DNA of 64,000 bases from Fulvivirga sp. M361 (lineage in GTDB: Bacteria; Bacteroidota; Bacteroidia; Cytophagales; Cyclobacteriaceae): contig NZ_VKDC01000011.1 in assembly GCF_007097395.1 (NCBI RefSeq), positions 1 to 64,000 of the forward strand. Direction: 5' to 3'. The translations under genes were made by a program, and so were the position numbers. The notes below the pieces were generated by a model. It was not told where the DNA came from. It ran no database searches and saw only the letters and a list, made by a program, of their open reading frames with translations. Each line of letters starts with the position of its first letter. The first letter of the stretch is position 1. This document shows positions 52,323-60,017 of the stretch, piece after piece.

Positions 52323-54497
52323 TCAGTTAATAATGTTGTTTAACTCGCCGGACTTAACCAGTCCTTCAAAAGACCCTTCACTTTTTATGAGCCCTTTTTC
52401 CATTAGTACAACGCGGTCACAAGCGGCCATAATCACCGGGTCATTTGAGACCACAAGCAACGTCCAGGGATGTTCTGGCCTCGTGAGCATGTTTATCAAG
52501 TTTAAACGTTCTGATTTTAGAAAATCGTTAAAAAAATCATTCAATATTAACAAATTAGGGCGCTTGGCAAGACAGCGCGCTAAGATAATTTTATTTACCA
52601 AACTATTAGATAGTCCTTTACCACCACTCACCATCATAGTATCCAGCCCCTCAGGCATCGCATTAATGTCATCAGCGATACCCACCGTATTGATTGCCCA
52701 AATGGCATCAGCTGCCTGTGCATGAGGCTTAGCTAATAGTATATTTTCAATAATACTCCCTTCGAAAATGTCTTCCTGCGAAACGTTCTTTCCTATCTTA
52801 TCCCGAAGGTTAGTCAGATCCAGATCCCGCAATGAAAAGCCGTCCATGGTAATGATCCCCTGGTAATTCGTATTCAGTCCTGCTATGGTATTCATAAGCA
52901 CGGTTTTACCAGAGCCTCCACCTCCGGCAATACAAATATGCTCCCCACCTTCTATCGTAAGATCGATCCCTTTCAAAGCCTGTTGTGACTTGTCCGGGAA
53001 CTTATATTTCAAATCCTTCATCTGAATACCAAAACCACGATACAACATTGCTTTCGGCATGTCCATTCCTCCGCTTTTTTCTAGTGGCAGATCAGTTACA
53101 TGTGATATTTTATCCACTGCAGTAAGCATGTCATAAATGACATCCATATACATAATTATCTTTTCTACAGAACTGAGTGTGAGGATAATAATCACCTCTG
53201 ATGCAACAAACTGGCCCAATGTTATTTCACGTTGAATCACCAGGATAGTGCCAATGATCAACAAACCTCCGGTAACTAATGCCTTAAACAGCAGAATAAA
53301 CGAATACTGACTAATCAGTACTCCGAAATGTACTTTCCTGTTTTTTAAATAGTTGTTTACATTGTAATCCGTCTTTCGAATGGGTAGTGCCGTATTACCG
53401 GATAATTTAAAAGAGTTAATGGTACGTGCGAGCTCTTCCAACCAATAAACTACTTTATACTTAAATTTAGATTCTTTTATAGAGGAATTCAGACCGCGGG
53501 GTCCGGTATAGTAAAAAATCAGTGTTAATGCTATCAAAAGGATTAAACTAAAGAACACAAAGAATGGATGATAAAATGATAGCAATATCAATCCAAATAA
53601 TATCTGGATAACACCCGCAGATAAATCAATTAAAAGCTTAGGCAGTCCTTTTTGTATGGTCAGCACATCAAAAAACCTGTTCATCAGTTCAGGTGCATGG
53701 TAGTTTAACAAGGCTTCAGCCTTAATTCTGGGTACACGAAAAGCGAATTCAAAGGCTGCTTTGGTAAACACTCGCCGTTGTAGATATTCCACCAGGGTAA
53801 TCTGCATGACCTGCAAACCTCCCGTAGCCAATACACCTACAATTACCAGCCCTATCAAAACATATACAGAGCTGAATACCACGCCTCCTGAAATAAGAGA
53901 TACTGTAGCCTGGATACCCAAGGGCAACGTAAGACTAATAAGTCCTATAAGCACAGCATACACATACACATAAAAAATGTCCTTCTTTTCCTCAGAAAGC
54001 AACCTGATCAGACGTTGTACCGGGTTCAATTTCTTTTGCTCTTCCCCGTCGTCAGGATCATCGCTGACCAGGCTTTTGTAAGAAAATACGCCTAAAAACG
54101 ACACCTTACCCATCTCTTCGTATAGAGAAGGGAAATAATCGTCAGAGCACTCCTTAACTCGAGTATCATTTTCCAAAAGTTGGAGTACCTGGGTTTTCCC
54201 TTTCTTTTTGAAGAAAAGAACTGGTATCCTATCCCCTTCTGTTTCCTCAAAAGCAACCAGTGGAATCTCCACTCCCTGGATAAAGGCTCGAAACTCTTCT
54301 CTTTCAAGGCTATTATCAAGATAAATGATACGCTGTTTATTCGCTGCCTCTATCAGGTCTCTCTTAAACTCAGCAATTTCATCCATCGCATACTCACGGG
54401 GCGATGAATCAATTTCAGTCAAAGTAAGCCCGTCAAAGTCCTGCTCAAGCATATACGCAGATTCCCTGATAATCTGTATGATCTGATTACTATTCAT
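52323..54497 (-). CDS. ABC exporter (type I secretion-like) with degenerate ATPase motifs
   Basis: 724 residues. An N-terminal about 150-residue cytosolic domain without C39 peptidase residues precedes six membrane helices (about 190-460) of ABC_membrane type. In the nucleotide-binding domain Walker A is intact (GGGGSGKT, near 525) and a Q-loop is present (NVSQEDIFEG). The signature is VSGGKGLSN. Walker B reads LLILNDFFND in place of LLILDE, so the Mg-ligand Asp is Asn and the catalytic Glu is Asp. The H-switch is VVSND with no His. It is the transport unit of the HlyD-TolC exporter; ATP hydrolysis may be weak or absent. Confidence 0.85.
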   Translation of the reverse strand: MNSNQIIQIIRESAYMLEQDFDGLTLTEIDSSPREYAMDEIAEFKRDLIEAANKQRIIYLDNSLEREEFRAFIQGVEIPLVAFEETEGDRIPVLFFKKKGKTQVLQLLENDTRVKECSDDYFPSLYEEMGKVSFLGVFSYKSLVSDDPDDGEEQKKLNPVQRLIRLLSEEKKDIFYVYVYAVLIGLISLTLPLGIQATVSLISGGVVFSSVYVLIGLVIVGVLATGGLQVMQITLVEYLQRRVFTKAAFEFAFRVPRIKAEALLNYHAPELMNRFFDVLTIQKGLPKLLIDLSAGVIQILFGLILLSFYHPFFVFFSLILLIALTLIFYYTGPRGLNSSIKESKFKYKVVYWLEELARTINSFKLSGNTALPIRKTDYNVNNYLKNRKVHFGVLISQYSFILLFKALVTGGLLIIGTILVIQREITLGQFVASEVIIILTLSSVEKIIMYMDVIYDMLTAVDKISHVTDLPLEKSGGMDMPKAMLYRGFGIQMKDLKYKFPDKSQQALKGIDLTIEGGEHICIAGGGGSGKTVLMNTIAGLNTNYQGIITMDGFSLRDLDLTNLRDKIGKNVSQEDIFEGSIIENILLAKPHAQAADAIWAINTVGIADDINAMPEGLDTMMVSGGKGLSNSLVNKIILARCLAKRPNLLILNDFFNDFLKSERLNLINMLTRPEHPWTLLVVSNDPVIMAACDRVVLMEKGLIKSEGSFEGLVKSGELNNIIN

Positions 54498-54514
54498 GAT
54501 ATGAAAAGAAGGAG

Positions 54515-55192
54515 TTAGGCGTGTATAGCGTTAAAAACGAGCTGTTTCAGGAAGTCTTCATTCTGTTTGTAGATATCTCCGTTGCTTTTTTTAAAATTAC
54601 TAAGTGAAGGTAGGTGCTCAGCATAAAACAACTGTTGGTGACCTGTCTGCAAAGCCGTAGTTACTAAAGAATGTGGATACTCGAAATCAGGGTTAATCTC
54701 CAAAATGTATGAAGCTATCTTTCCACATAGTGATTTAAAGCCTCTGAACAGCCCCTCCTTATTATCTTCATCCACTTGCTTAGTCAGGTAGGTTTTATCT
54801 GATTCTGCAATAACAATTCTGTAAAGTGCCTCTTCATCTATTTGAGGAAATGATGCATCCTTCTCCTTTTTCTCCGCAATGATCCTTATGGCTATTTCTA
54901 ACCTTCTCTTCGGATCATCTATGTTTTGAGTACCAAAGTCTATCCGATATTCGATCCAATTCCAGTACCAGGCGATAAGATAAACCAGTAATCGGTGTTT
55001 ATTTTCAAAATAACGGTAAATAGATGCTTCCGTAGAATCGATCCTTTGCGCTAATTTTTTGAAAGTAAATTTTTCAAAACCTAATTCGTCAATCATCATG
55101 ATGCTGTCCTGCACGATTTTCCTGCCCAGTTCAGTCTCTTGTGGATCCCTTAAAAAGAGATTCTCTTTCAGCAACAACTGTAAAATTGCCAT
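54515..55192 (-). CDS. TetR family regulator of the exporter operon
   Basis: 225 residues. About 22 N-terminal residues precede the helix-turn-helix (KIVQDSIMMIDELGFEKFTF, LAQRIDSTEASIYRYFENKH). The ligand domain contains YLIAWYWNWIEYRIDFG and a long helical C-terminus. It is the first gene of the TetR-ABC-HlyD-TolC operon, 17 bp from the ABC gene. A 17-bp palindrome stands 34 bp before the start, and the same site precedes five other local transcription units. Autoregulation and control of the whole set by this protein is the simplest model. Confidence 0.88.
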   Translation of the reverse strand: MAILQLLLKENLFLRDPQETELGRKIVQDSIMMIDELGFEKFTFKKLAQRIDSTEASIYRYFENKHRLLVYLIAWYWNWIEYRIDFGTQNIDDPKRRLEIAIRIIAEKKEKDASFPQIDEEALYRIVIAESDKTYLTKQVDEDNKEGLFRGFKSLCGKIASYILEINPDFEYPHSLVTTALQTGHQQLFYAEHLPSLSNFKKSNGDIYKQNEDFLKQLVFNAIHA

Positions 55193-55226
55193 GTGCCCGT
55201 TTGATTATTAAAGATACTAACCTATT

Positions 55227-55243
55227 TAAAAGTATTACTATCA
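55227..55243 (-). promoter_or_regulatory. Regulon palindrome, site B (TetR-exporter operon)
   Basis: TAAAAGTATTACTATCA on the plus strand, one mismatch to the core ATAGTATTACTAT. It lies 34 bp before the TetR start. Confidence 0.65.
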
Positions 55244-55367
55244 ATTATGATATTCAAATAACGTACCAATGTTCAAAAAGTTTAACCCTGATACATTTAA
55301 TTTCATTTCTGGTAATAGATCATAATATCTCTCAGTAATTAAAATGTAATGTATTTAACAGAGCTCT

Positions 55368-56318
55368 TTAAAATTTTTGCCCCAATAATACCTTTAATAA
55401 TCCATTGTTCTCTCCCTTTTTCTTCAATACCAATAAAAAATGATGGTATGCTTTGAAATATACATGTTCAAAAACACTACCAATGAGTGTCGCTAAACCT
55501 GCCGACTTCCCTTTGGCTCCAATAATTACCATATCTACTTTATTATTTTCTACCCAGTCATTTATAGCATGACTCACTTCTTTGCTATGATCTATACTGG
55601 CAATATGGGGCACTACTTCTACTGACAAGTTGGCATTCTCCAGGTATTCATCCAACTGATGCCTGGCATACTGGTCCAGTTTGTTGTTGATAGCTGCTCT
55701 TTTTTCTAAAATGCCGTCTATTTCATGTTTCGTTTCAAAAACCTGCCCCAGGTATTTAGTGGCATCCTGGTACACATGTAAAGTATGTAACTTACACTCT
55801 CGATATTTTTCGGCTATAGCCTGGCTCATATCCAGTGCCAACTGTGAATAACTGGAAAAATCAACAGGTACCAAAGTAGCATGAATTGAGTTAATCACTT
55901 CTTCAGGCACTATCAAAAGGCTGCAAGGTGCCTTTCGGGCCATTTTCTTCACAACACTGCTTGGCATCTCCTTTTGCTTTTTTCCCAATAAAAAAAGGTC
56001 AGCATTCACATCCGAAGCATATCTCAATAATTCGGTTACAACATTACCTTCCTTTACGCAAACCTTTTTTTGTATATCCGCTTTGAAATTCGCACTCAAC
56101 CATTCTTCTATCCTGGATTGATAATGGTTTAATTCAGGAAGGTGTAAATCCGGAATGTCATCCAATACCTCTTGAGGGATATCCGGTTGATTGGTTATGT
56201 ATACAAAGTGAATGATATCGGGCTTAAATTGCTTTGCCAGCTGTTCAATATTTTTTAAGATAAATGTATCTGTCAGGGACATATCAACCCCCACTACCCA
56301 TGTTTTGAAAAAATCCAT
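55368..56318 (-). CDS. Universal stress protein with two Usp domains
   Basis: 316 residues. Two tandem UspA folds: the first starts TWVVGVDMSLTDTFILKNIE and ends with SSVVKKMARKAPCSLLIVPE, the second starts ATLVPVDFSSYSQLALDMSQ and ends with GSVFEHVYFKAYHHFLLVL. The second domain has G-A-K-G-K-S-A-G-L, a reasonable G-2x-G-9x-G(S/T) ATP-loop. Stress or metabolic signalling role, cytoplasmic. It is divergent from the bicarbonate transporter gene, with the 17-bp palindrome in between, 10 bp from its ATG. Confidence 0.88.
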   Translation of the reverse strand: MDFFKTWVVGVDMSLTDTFILKNIEQLAKQFKPDIIHFVYITNQPDIPQEVLDDIPDLHLPELNHYQSRIEEWLSANFKADIQKKVCVKEGNVVTELLRYASDVNADLFLLGKKQKEMPSSVVKKMARKAPCSLLIVPEEVINSIHATLVPVDFSSYSQLALDMSQAIAEKYRECKLHTLHVYQDATKYLGQVFETKHEIDGILEKRAAINNKLDQYARHQLDEYLENANLSVEVVPHIASIDHSKEVSHAINDWVENNKVDMVIIGAKGKSAGLATLIGSVFEHVYFKAYHHFLLVLKKKGENNGLLKVLLGQKF

Positions 56319-56328
56319 TGCCTAAAAA

Positions 56329-56345
56329 TAATAGTATTACTATGA
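56329..56345 (+). promoter_or_regulatory. Regulon palindrome, site C (UspA / SbtA divergent)
   Basis: TAATAGTATTACTATGA. It sits in the 78-bp divergent promoter region, 10 bp from the UspA ATG and 51 bp from the SbtA ATG, so a single site could serve both units. Confidence 0.7.
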
Positions 56346-56396
56346 AATTATATAGATAAACAATCATAAGTTTGTAATGTTTCACATATCTATATC

Positions 56397-57362
56397 ATGA
56401 GCTCTGATATTATACTAAACAATTTACTAAATCCGGCCGTACTTTTCTTCTTTCTAGGTTTAATAGCCGTTTTCATAAAATCAGACCTGGAAGTACCACA
56501 ACCTATTCCTAAGTTCTTATCACTATATCTTTTGCTTTCTATAGGGTTAAAAGGAGGTATAGAACTATCTCATAGTGGTATTAATGCCCATGTCCTTACT
56601 ACATTAGGTATAGCCGTACTGACATCATTTGTTATTCCCGTGTATACTTTCTTTATCCTTAAAAAACGGGTAAACATCTATGATGCAGGGGCTATAGCAG
56701 CCACATATGGATCCATAAGTGCTGTTACCTTTATTACAGCCACAGCTTTCTTAAAAGATTTGGATGTAAGCTATGGAGGGCATATGGTGGCGGCCATGGC
56801 CCTCATGGAATCTCCGGCCATTATTGTCGGTGTACTTTTGATCAATATTTATACTAATGGTGGTCAGCAAAAAATGGGATATGGCAGTATCCTGAAAGAA
56901 GCATTGACAAATGGTTCAGTAGTATTAATATTAGGCAGTTTGATCATCGGCATATTAGGAGGAAGTAAGACTGCAACCGCCCTTGAGCCTTTTACAGGAG
57001 GTATTTTCAAAGGAATGTTAGCATTTTTTCTTCTGGACATGGGTTTGTTGGCAGGTAAAAGAATACGAGCACTACGATCGGCCGGGAGTTTTTTAATTGT
57101 ATTCAGCCTTATGATACCCATTTTTAATGCAGCCGTGGGAATTGCTCTCTGCACTCTTTTCCACATTAATACCGGAGATGCATTATTGCTGGTGGTATTA
57201 CTTGCCAGTGCATCCTACATTGCAGTACCCGCAGCCATAAGGTTAACCGTGCCAGAGGCCAATCCCGGCCTTTATGTGCCTATGTCATTAGCCATTACAT
57301 TTCCGTTTAATATTATTATAGGTATCCCTACTTATTATTATATCATCAATTGGTTAAATTAA
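56397..57362 (+). CDS. sbtA: Sodium-dependent bicarbonate transporter (SbtA family)
   Basis: 321 residues and about 10 transmembrane helices. NLLNPAVLFFFLGLIAVFIK opens the protein as in SbtA, followed by SIGLKGGIELS, and MALMESPAIIVGVLL is the conserved helix-break region. SLAITFPFNIIIGIPTYYYI closes it. SbtA imports bicarbonate with sodium in cyanobacteria; the heterotroph homologues probably supply CO2/HCO3- to carboxylation steps. The PII-like partner gene starts 7 bp after its stop. Confidence 0.88.
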   Translation: MSSDIILNNLLNPAVLFFFLGLIAVFIKSDLEVPQPIPKFLSLYLLLSIGLKGGIELSHSGINAHVLTTLGIAVLTSFVIPVYTFFILKKRVNIYDAGAIAATYGSISAVTFITATAFLKDLDVSYGGHMVAAMALMESPAIIVGVLLINIYTNGGQQKMGYGSILKEALTNGSVVLILGSLIIGILGGSKTATALEPFTGGIFKGMLAFFLLDMGLLAGKRIRALRSAGSFLIVFSLMIPIFNAAVGIALCTLFHINTGDALLLVVLLASASYIAVPAAIRLTVPEANPGLYVPMSLAITFPFNIIIGIPTYYYIINWLN

Positions 57363-57369
57363 AGGAAAG

Positions 57370-57663
57370 ATGAAGCATTTAAAACGAGTAGAAATCGTCA
57401 CAGGAGCTCTTGAAGCTCCTAAAGTGGTCCAAATATTGGATGAATATAACATCACTGGGTATACCATGATTAAAAATGTAGAAGGCCGTGGTGACAAAGG
57501 CATTCAGGATGGTCAAGGGCTACACAACGCGTTTCAAAACATTTATTTAATGGTAGCCTGTTCAGAAGACGAAGTGAAATCTTTCACTGAACCGCTCAGG
57601 GCACTATTGAAAAAATCAGGAGGTGTATGTTTGGTGAGTGATGCCGAATGGCTGATACACTAA
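57370..57663 (+). CDS. PII-like regulator of the bicarbonate transporter (SbtB-like)
   Basis: 97 residues with the ferredoxin-like fold of PII proteins: LKRVEIVTGALEAPKVVQIL, DEYNITGYTMIKNVEGRGDK and a C-terminal VCLVSDAEWLIH. In cyanobacteria SbtB is a PII-like protein that binds adenyl nucleotides (cAMP, ADP, AMP) and closes SbtA. The T-loop region (RGDKGIQDGQGLHNAF) is compact as in SbtB. Co-translation with SbtA supports that role here. The loop binding specificity cannot be read from sequence alone. Confidence 0.85.
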   Translation: MKHLKRVEIVTGALEAPKVVQILDEYNITGYTMIKNVEGRGDKGIQDGQGLHNAFQNIYLMVACSEDEVKSFTEPLRALLKKSGGVCLVSDAEWLIH

Positions 57664-57667
57664 AACA

Positions 57668-57892
57668 TCAGGATACTTGTAATGAATGTCCGTCCGGATA
57701 AACCATGATAACACTTTCTGCACAGTACTGGTTTTTAAGTTTTGTTGCATACGAGATAGCGTCATTGGCTTTATCAAATACGCTGAATTGTTTCCTTATG
57801 TTGAAGAGTTCTACCGCCTCTATTCTTGGTCTTACCAGAATAACTACACAAGTCTCAGGCTTAGGGTCTCCTTCAATTACAATCCAGGTCAT
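57668..57892 (-). CDS. Small DUF2188-like protein
   Basis: 74 residues: a strand-strand-helix-strand order with FDKANDAISYATKLKNQYCA and ending VIMVYPDGHSLQVS, similar to the DUF2188 pattern (F-x-T-K-x-x-A-x-x-x-A ... V-x-x-x-x-x-DG). Function is unknown. It lies 18 bp after the TPR gene on the same strand and belongs to that operon; its 3' end nearly meets the SbtB stop from the other strand. Confidence 0.6.
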   Translation of the reverse strand: MTWIVIEGDPKPETCVVILVRPRIEAVELFNIRKQFSVFDKANDAISYATKLKNQYCAESVIMVYPDGHSLQVS

Positions 57893-57910
57893 AGAAATTT
57901 GATAAACACA

Positions 57911-58237
57911 TCATTCCGTATTTTCAGGTATTTTTTGCACACCATTTTTTTTCAGAAAGATCTTTACAAACTCGGGATCTAATTCCAGCGCCCTCTTGTA
58001 ATCATTTACAGCTTCCTGATACTTATCTGCCACCATGAAAGCACGGGCACGATGCATATATGCTTTTGGTGAAAGTGGTTCTTCTTCTATAGCTCGGGTA
58101 AAGAAGAAAATGGCTTGCTGAAAATCTCTCTGGGACATAAGTGCTTCTCCATGACGAACGAAATCATTACCTGATGCCATGAATGAACAACTGAGAGAAA
58201 AGAGTAGAAAGACGGAGGTATATCTGAGAGTGCGCAT
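57911..58237 (-). CDS. Small secreted TPR protein
   Basis: 108 residues. Signal peptide (MRTLRYTSVFLLFSLSCSFM; a possible lipobox LSCS). Two TPR units follow: GEALMSQRDFQQAIFFFTRA, EEPLSPKAYMHRARAFMVAD and KYQEAVNDYKRALELDPEFV. It presumably binds a partner protein in the periplasm. The regulon palindrome lies 12 bp upstream of the ATG. Confidence 0.78.
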   Translation of the reverse strand: MRTLRYTSVFLLFSLSCSFMASGNDFVRHGEALMSQRDFQQAIFFFTRAIEEEPLSPKAYMHRARAFMVADKYQEAVNDYKRALELDPEFVKIFLKKNGVQKIPENTE

Positions 58238-58249
58238 AACTATTTATTA

Positions 58250-58266
58250 TGATAGTATTACTATAA
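58250..58266 (-). promoter_or_regulatory. Regulon palindrome, site D (TPR-DUF2188 operon)
   Basis: TGATAGTATTACTATAA on the plus strand; perfect ATAGTATTACTAT core. It is 12 bp from the TPR gene ATG. Confidence 0.7.
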
Positions 58267-58614
58267 ATACGTAAAAAGATAGTCATTGGTTGCAGTTTAG
58301 AGCGCCTTTCTCCATGCTCTACTCCAAGTATAAAAGAAGTAACAGATAAGCGATTATACTATTGCAATTAGTATAATTATCATTAACCGCAATTGAAAAC
58401 ATGTACGGGAAAAAGGCTTACAATTCAGAGATAAGAAATGCAAACTAAATCAATATTTGCTTCTGAAGATTATGCAAGACGGCTATTCAGACAGTAAACG
58501 CTACTCTAACGAAATTAGGGTTCTGACTTATAAGGTAATTACCTGGTTCTCCCCCTATATCAGCCCGCTTAAAAAGCGAAGTAATTAAATAATCAACACC
58601 ACAAAGTGAGATAA
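58267..58614. other. Intergenic region, about 350 bp
   Basis: No ORF, RNA gene or strong hairpin recognised. Confidence 0.35.
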
Positions 58615-58923
58615 TTATTTTATCACCTCGATCTCTATGGTACCGTTAATTTTTAGTTGCGCACCTTGTTCCCCCAACGTTGCTAATAGCTCCTTTAAAG
58701 AATCATTAACATTTTTCAACTCCACGATGCGCTGTCTTGAATGTGATACATCGCCGCTATTCTTCTCCTGGATGCAAAACATTTCAAAACTATGATAGTT
58801 GATCTTATCTTTGATAAGGGCTTTGAGTACCTTACCAGCGTCTTTAGCGGAAAACATTCCTTCTACCAGTTTAAAATCATACTTATTTTCCTTTTCATGA
58901 AAGGTCAGTGTTGTATCAGTCAT
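58615..58923 (-). CDS. Unrecognised 102-residue protein
   Basis: From ATG 58923; a longer frame begins at 59061 but would read through the regulon palindrome, so I prefer the shorter start, whose N-terminus MTDTTLTFHEKENKYDFKLV looks like a real strand pattern. Then LVEGMFSAKDAGKVLKALIK, INYHSFEMFCIQEKNSGD, a helix VELKNVNDSLKELLATLGEQ, and a C-terminal strand INGTIEIEVIK. I know no family. The architecture is a small beta domain with a helix, perhaps a scaffold or binding protein. Its place in the regulon is its main clue. Confidence 0.7.
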   Translation of the reverse strand: MTDTTLTFHEKENKYDFKLVEGMFSAKDAGKVLKALIKDKINYHSFEMFCIQEKNSGDVSHSRQRIVELKNVNDSLKELLATLGEQGAQLKINGTIEIEVIK

Positions 58924-58959
58924 TTCTGCGATTATGTTTAAATGCTTTACATTACTAAT

Positions 58960-58976
58960 TAATAGCATTACTATCA
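58960..58976 (-). promoter_or_regulatory. Regulon palindrome, site E (102-residue protein)
   Basis: TAATAGCATTACTATCA, one mismatch in the core (C for T). It is 36 bp from the ATG at 58923 and supports that start. Confidence 0.6.
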
Positions 58977-59071
58977 TTGAACACGCTAATTCATAAAAAG
59001 TTGCAATAACCTGTATTTTTTTTTGATTTGCTGATGATAACCCAATACACTTATTTATCACAATACATCAT

Positions 59072-59950
59072 CTAGTGAGGTACCTTTCGCTTCTTTAACA
59101 TCCCTCCTTTCACATCTCGCACACCATGTATTACGACGAAAGCTGCAGGGTCCGTATCATCCACAATACGGTTAATTTTCAACAATTCCAGCCTGGTAAC
59201 TACAGTATATAATACATCTATCTTTTCCTGGCCTTCACTATTTTGACCATATCCTCCCCTGCCATTTAATACGGTCACACCTGTATTCATTTCTTCGAGA
59301 ATGATTTGTTTTATTTCATCGCTTTGCGTGGAAATTATGGTTAGCCCGAGGTATTCTTCGATACCTTGAATAATAAAATCCATGGTTTTAGAAGCCACGA
59401 AATAGGTTAAGATAGAATATAAAGCGAGTTCTACACTCAATAACCAGGCAGCCACACCAAATATCACCAGGTTGATCAATATAATAATATCACCCATAGA
59501 AACATTCAATAATCTGCTAAAGTACAACGCTAATATCTCTGTTCCATCGATTACACAGCCTCCCCGTACGCTTAACCCAATACCCGCTCCCAGGAAAAAC
59601 CCGCCAAATACAGCAGCCAGCAGAGTATCTTCCGTAATAATGGGAAATTCTAACAGCGCCAGCACTACAGACAGCAATACTACCGCTAATGTTGTTTTAA
59701 GTACGAACTTCCTGCTCATCTGAAGGTAGCCTATGATAATGAAAGGTATGTTCACTACCAGGATTACATAAGAAATGTCTAAAATCGTGGTTTCAGCAAT
59801 AAGGAGTGATATACCTGTTGCTCCACCATCAATGAAATTATTTGGTAAAAGAAATCCTTTTAACCCAAATGCAGCAGAAAATACTCCAGCCAATACCCAA
59901 AGTATTTCTACTACAGCACGACCCACCGAGGTGTTTTTATGATCATTCAT
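59072..59950 (-). CDS. YitT family membrane protein
   Basis: 292 residues. Five or six membrane helices in residues about 10-195 (EILWVLAGVFSAAFGLKGFL, DISYVILVVNIPFIIIGYLQ, FGGFFLGAGIGLSVRGGCVI) and a C-terminal cytosolic DUF2179 domain (IISTQSDEIKQIILEEMNTG, VTVLNGRGGY). YitT proteins are widespread putative transporters of unknown substrate. It starts just after the terminator of the isocitrate dehydrogenase gene and has no palindrome of its own. Confidence 0.88.
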   Translation of the reverse strand: MNDHKNTSVGRAVVEILWVLAGVFSAAFGLKGFLLPNNFIDGGATGISLLIAETTILDISYVILVVNIPFIIIGYLQMSRKFVLKTTLAVVLLSVVLALLEFPIITEDTLLAAVFGGFFLGAGIGLSVRGGCVIDGTEILALYFSRLLNVSMGDIIILINLVIFGVAAWLLSVELALYSILTYFVASKTMDFIIQGIEEYLGLTIISTQSDEIKQIILEEMNTGVTVLNGRGGYGQNSEGQEKIDVLYTVVTRLELLKINRIVDDTDPAAFVVIHGVRDVKGGMLKKRKVPH

Positions 59951-59958
59951 AATAAAAA

Positions 59959-59979
59959 AACCAGGCCAAAAGCCTGGTT
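59959..59979 (-). terminator. Terminator of the isocitrate dehydrogenase gene
   Basis: AACCAGGC and GCCTGGTT form an 8-bp stem with a CAAAA loop. On the minus strand it is followed by seven Ts, 38 bp after the stop codon and only 9 bp before the YitT start. Confidence 0.75.
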
Positions 59980-60017
59980 CTGTAATAAGTTAAGTATAGT
60001 TCATCTGCTAACGAAAA

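Noticed and set aside
58924-59061. N-terminal extension of the 102-residue protein
   Set aside because: The extension would translate through the regulon palindrome and looks unlike a domain; the shorter start fits the site spacing seen elsewhere.
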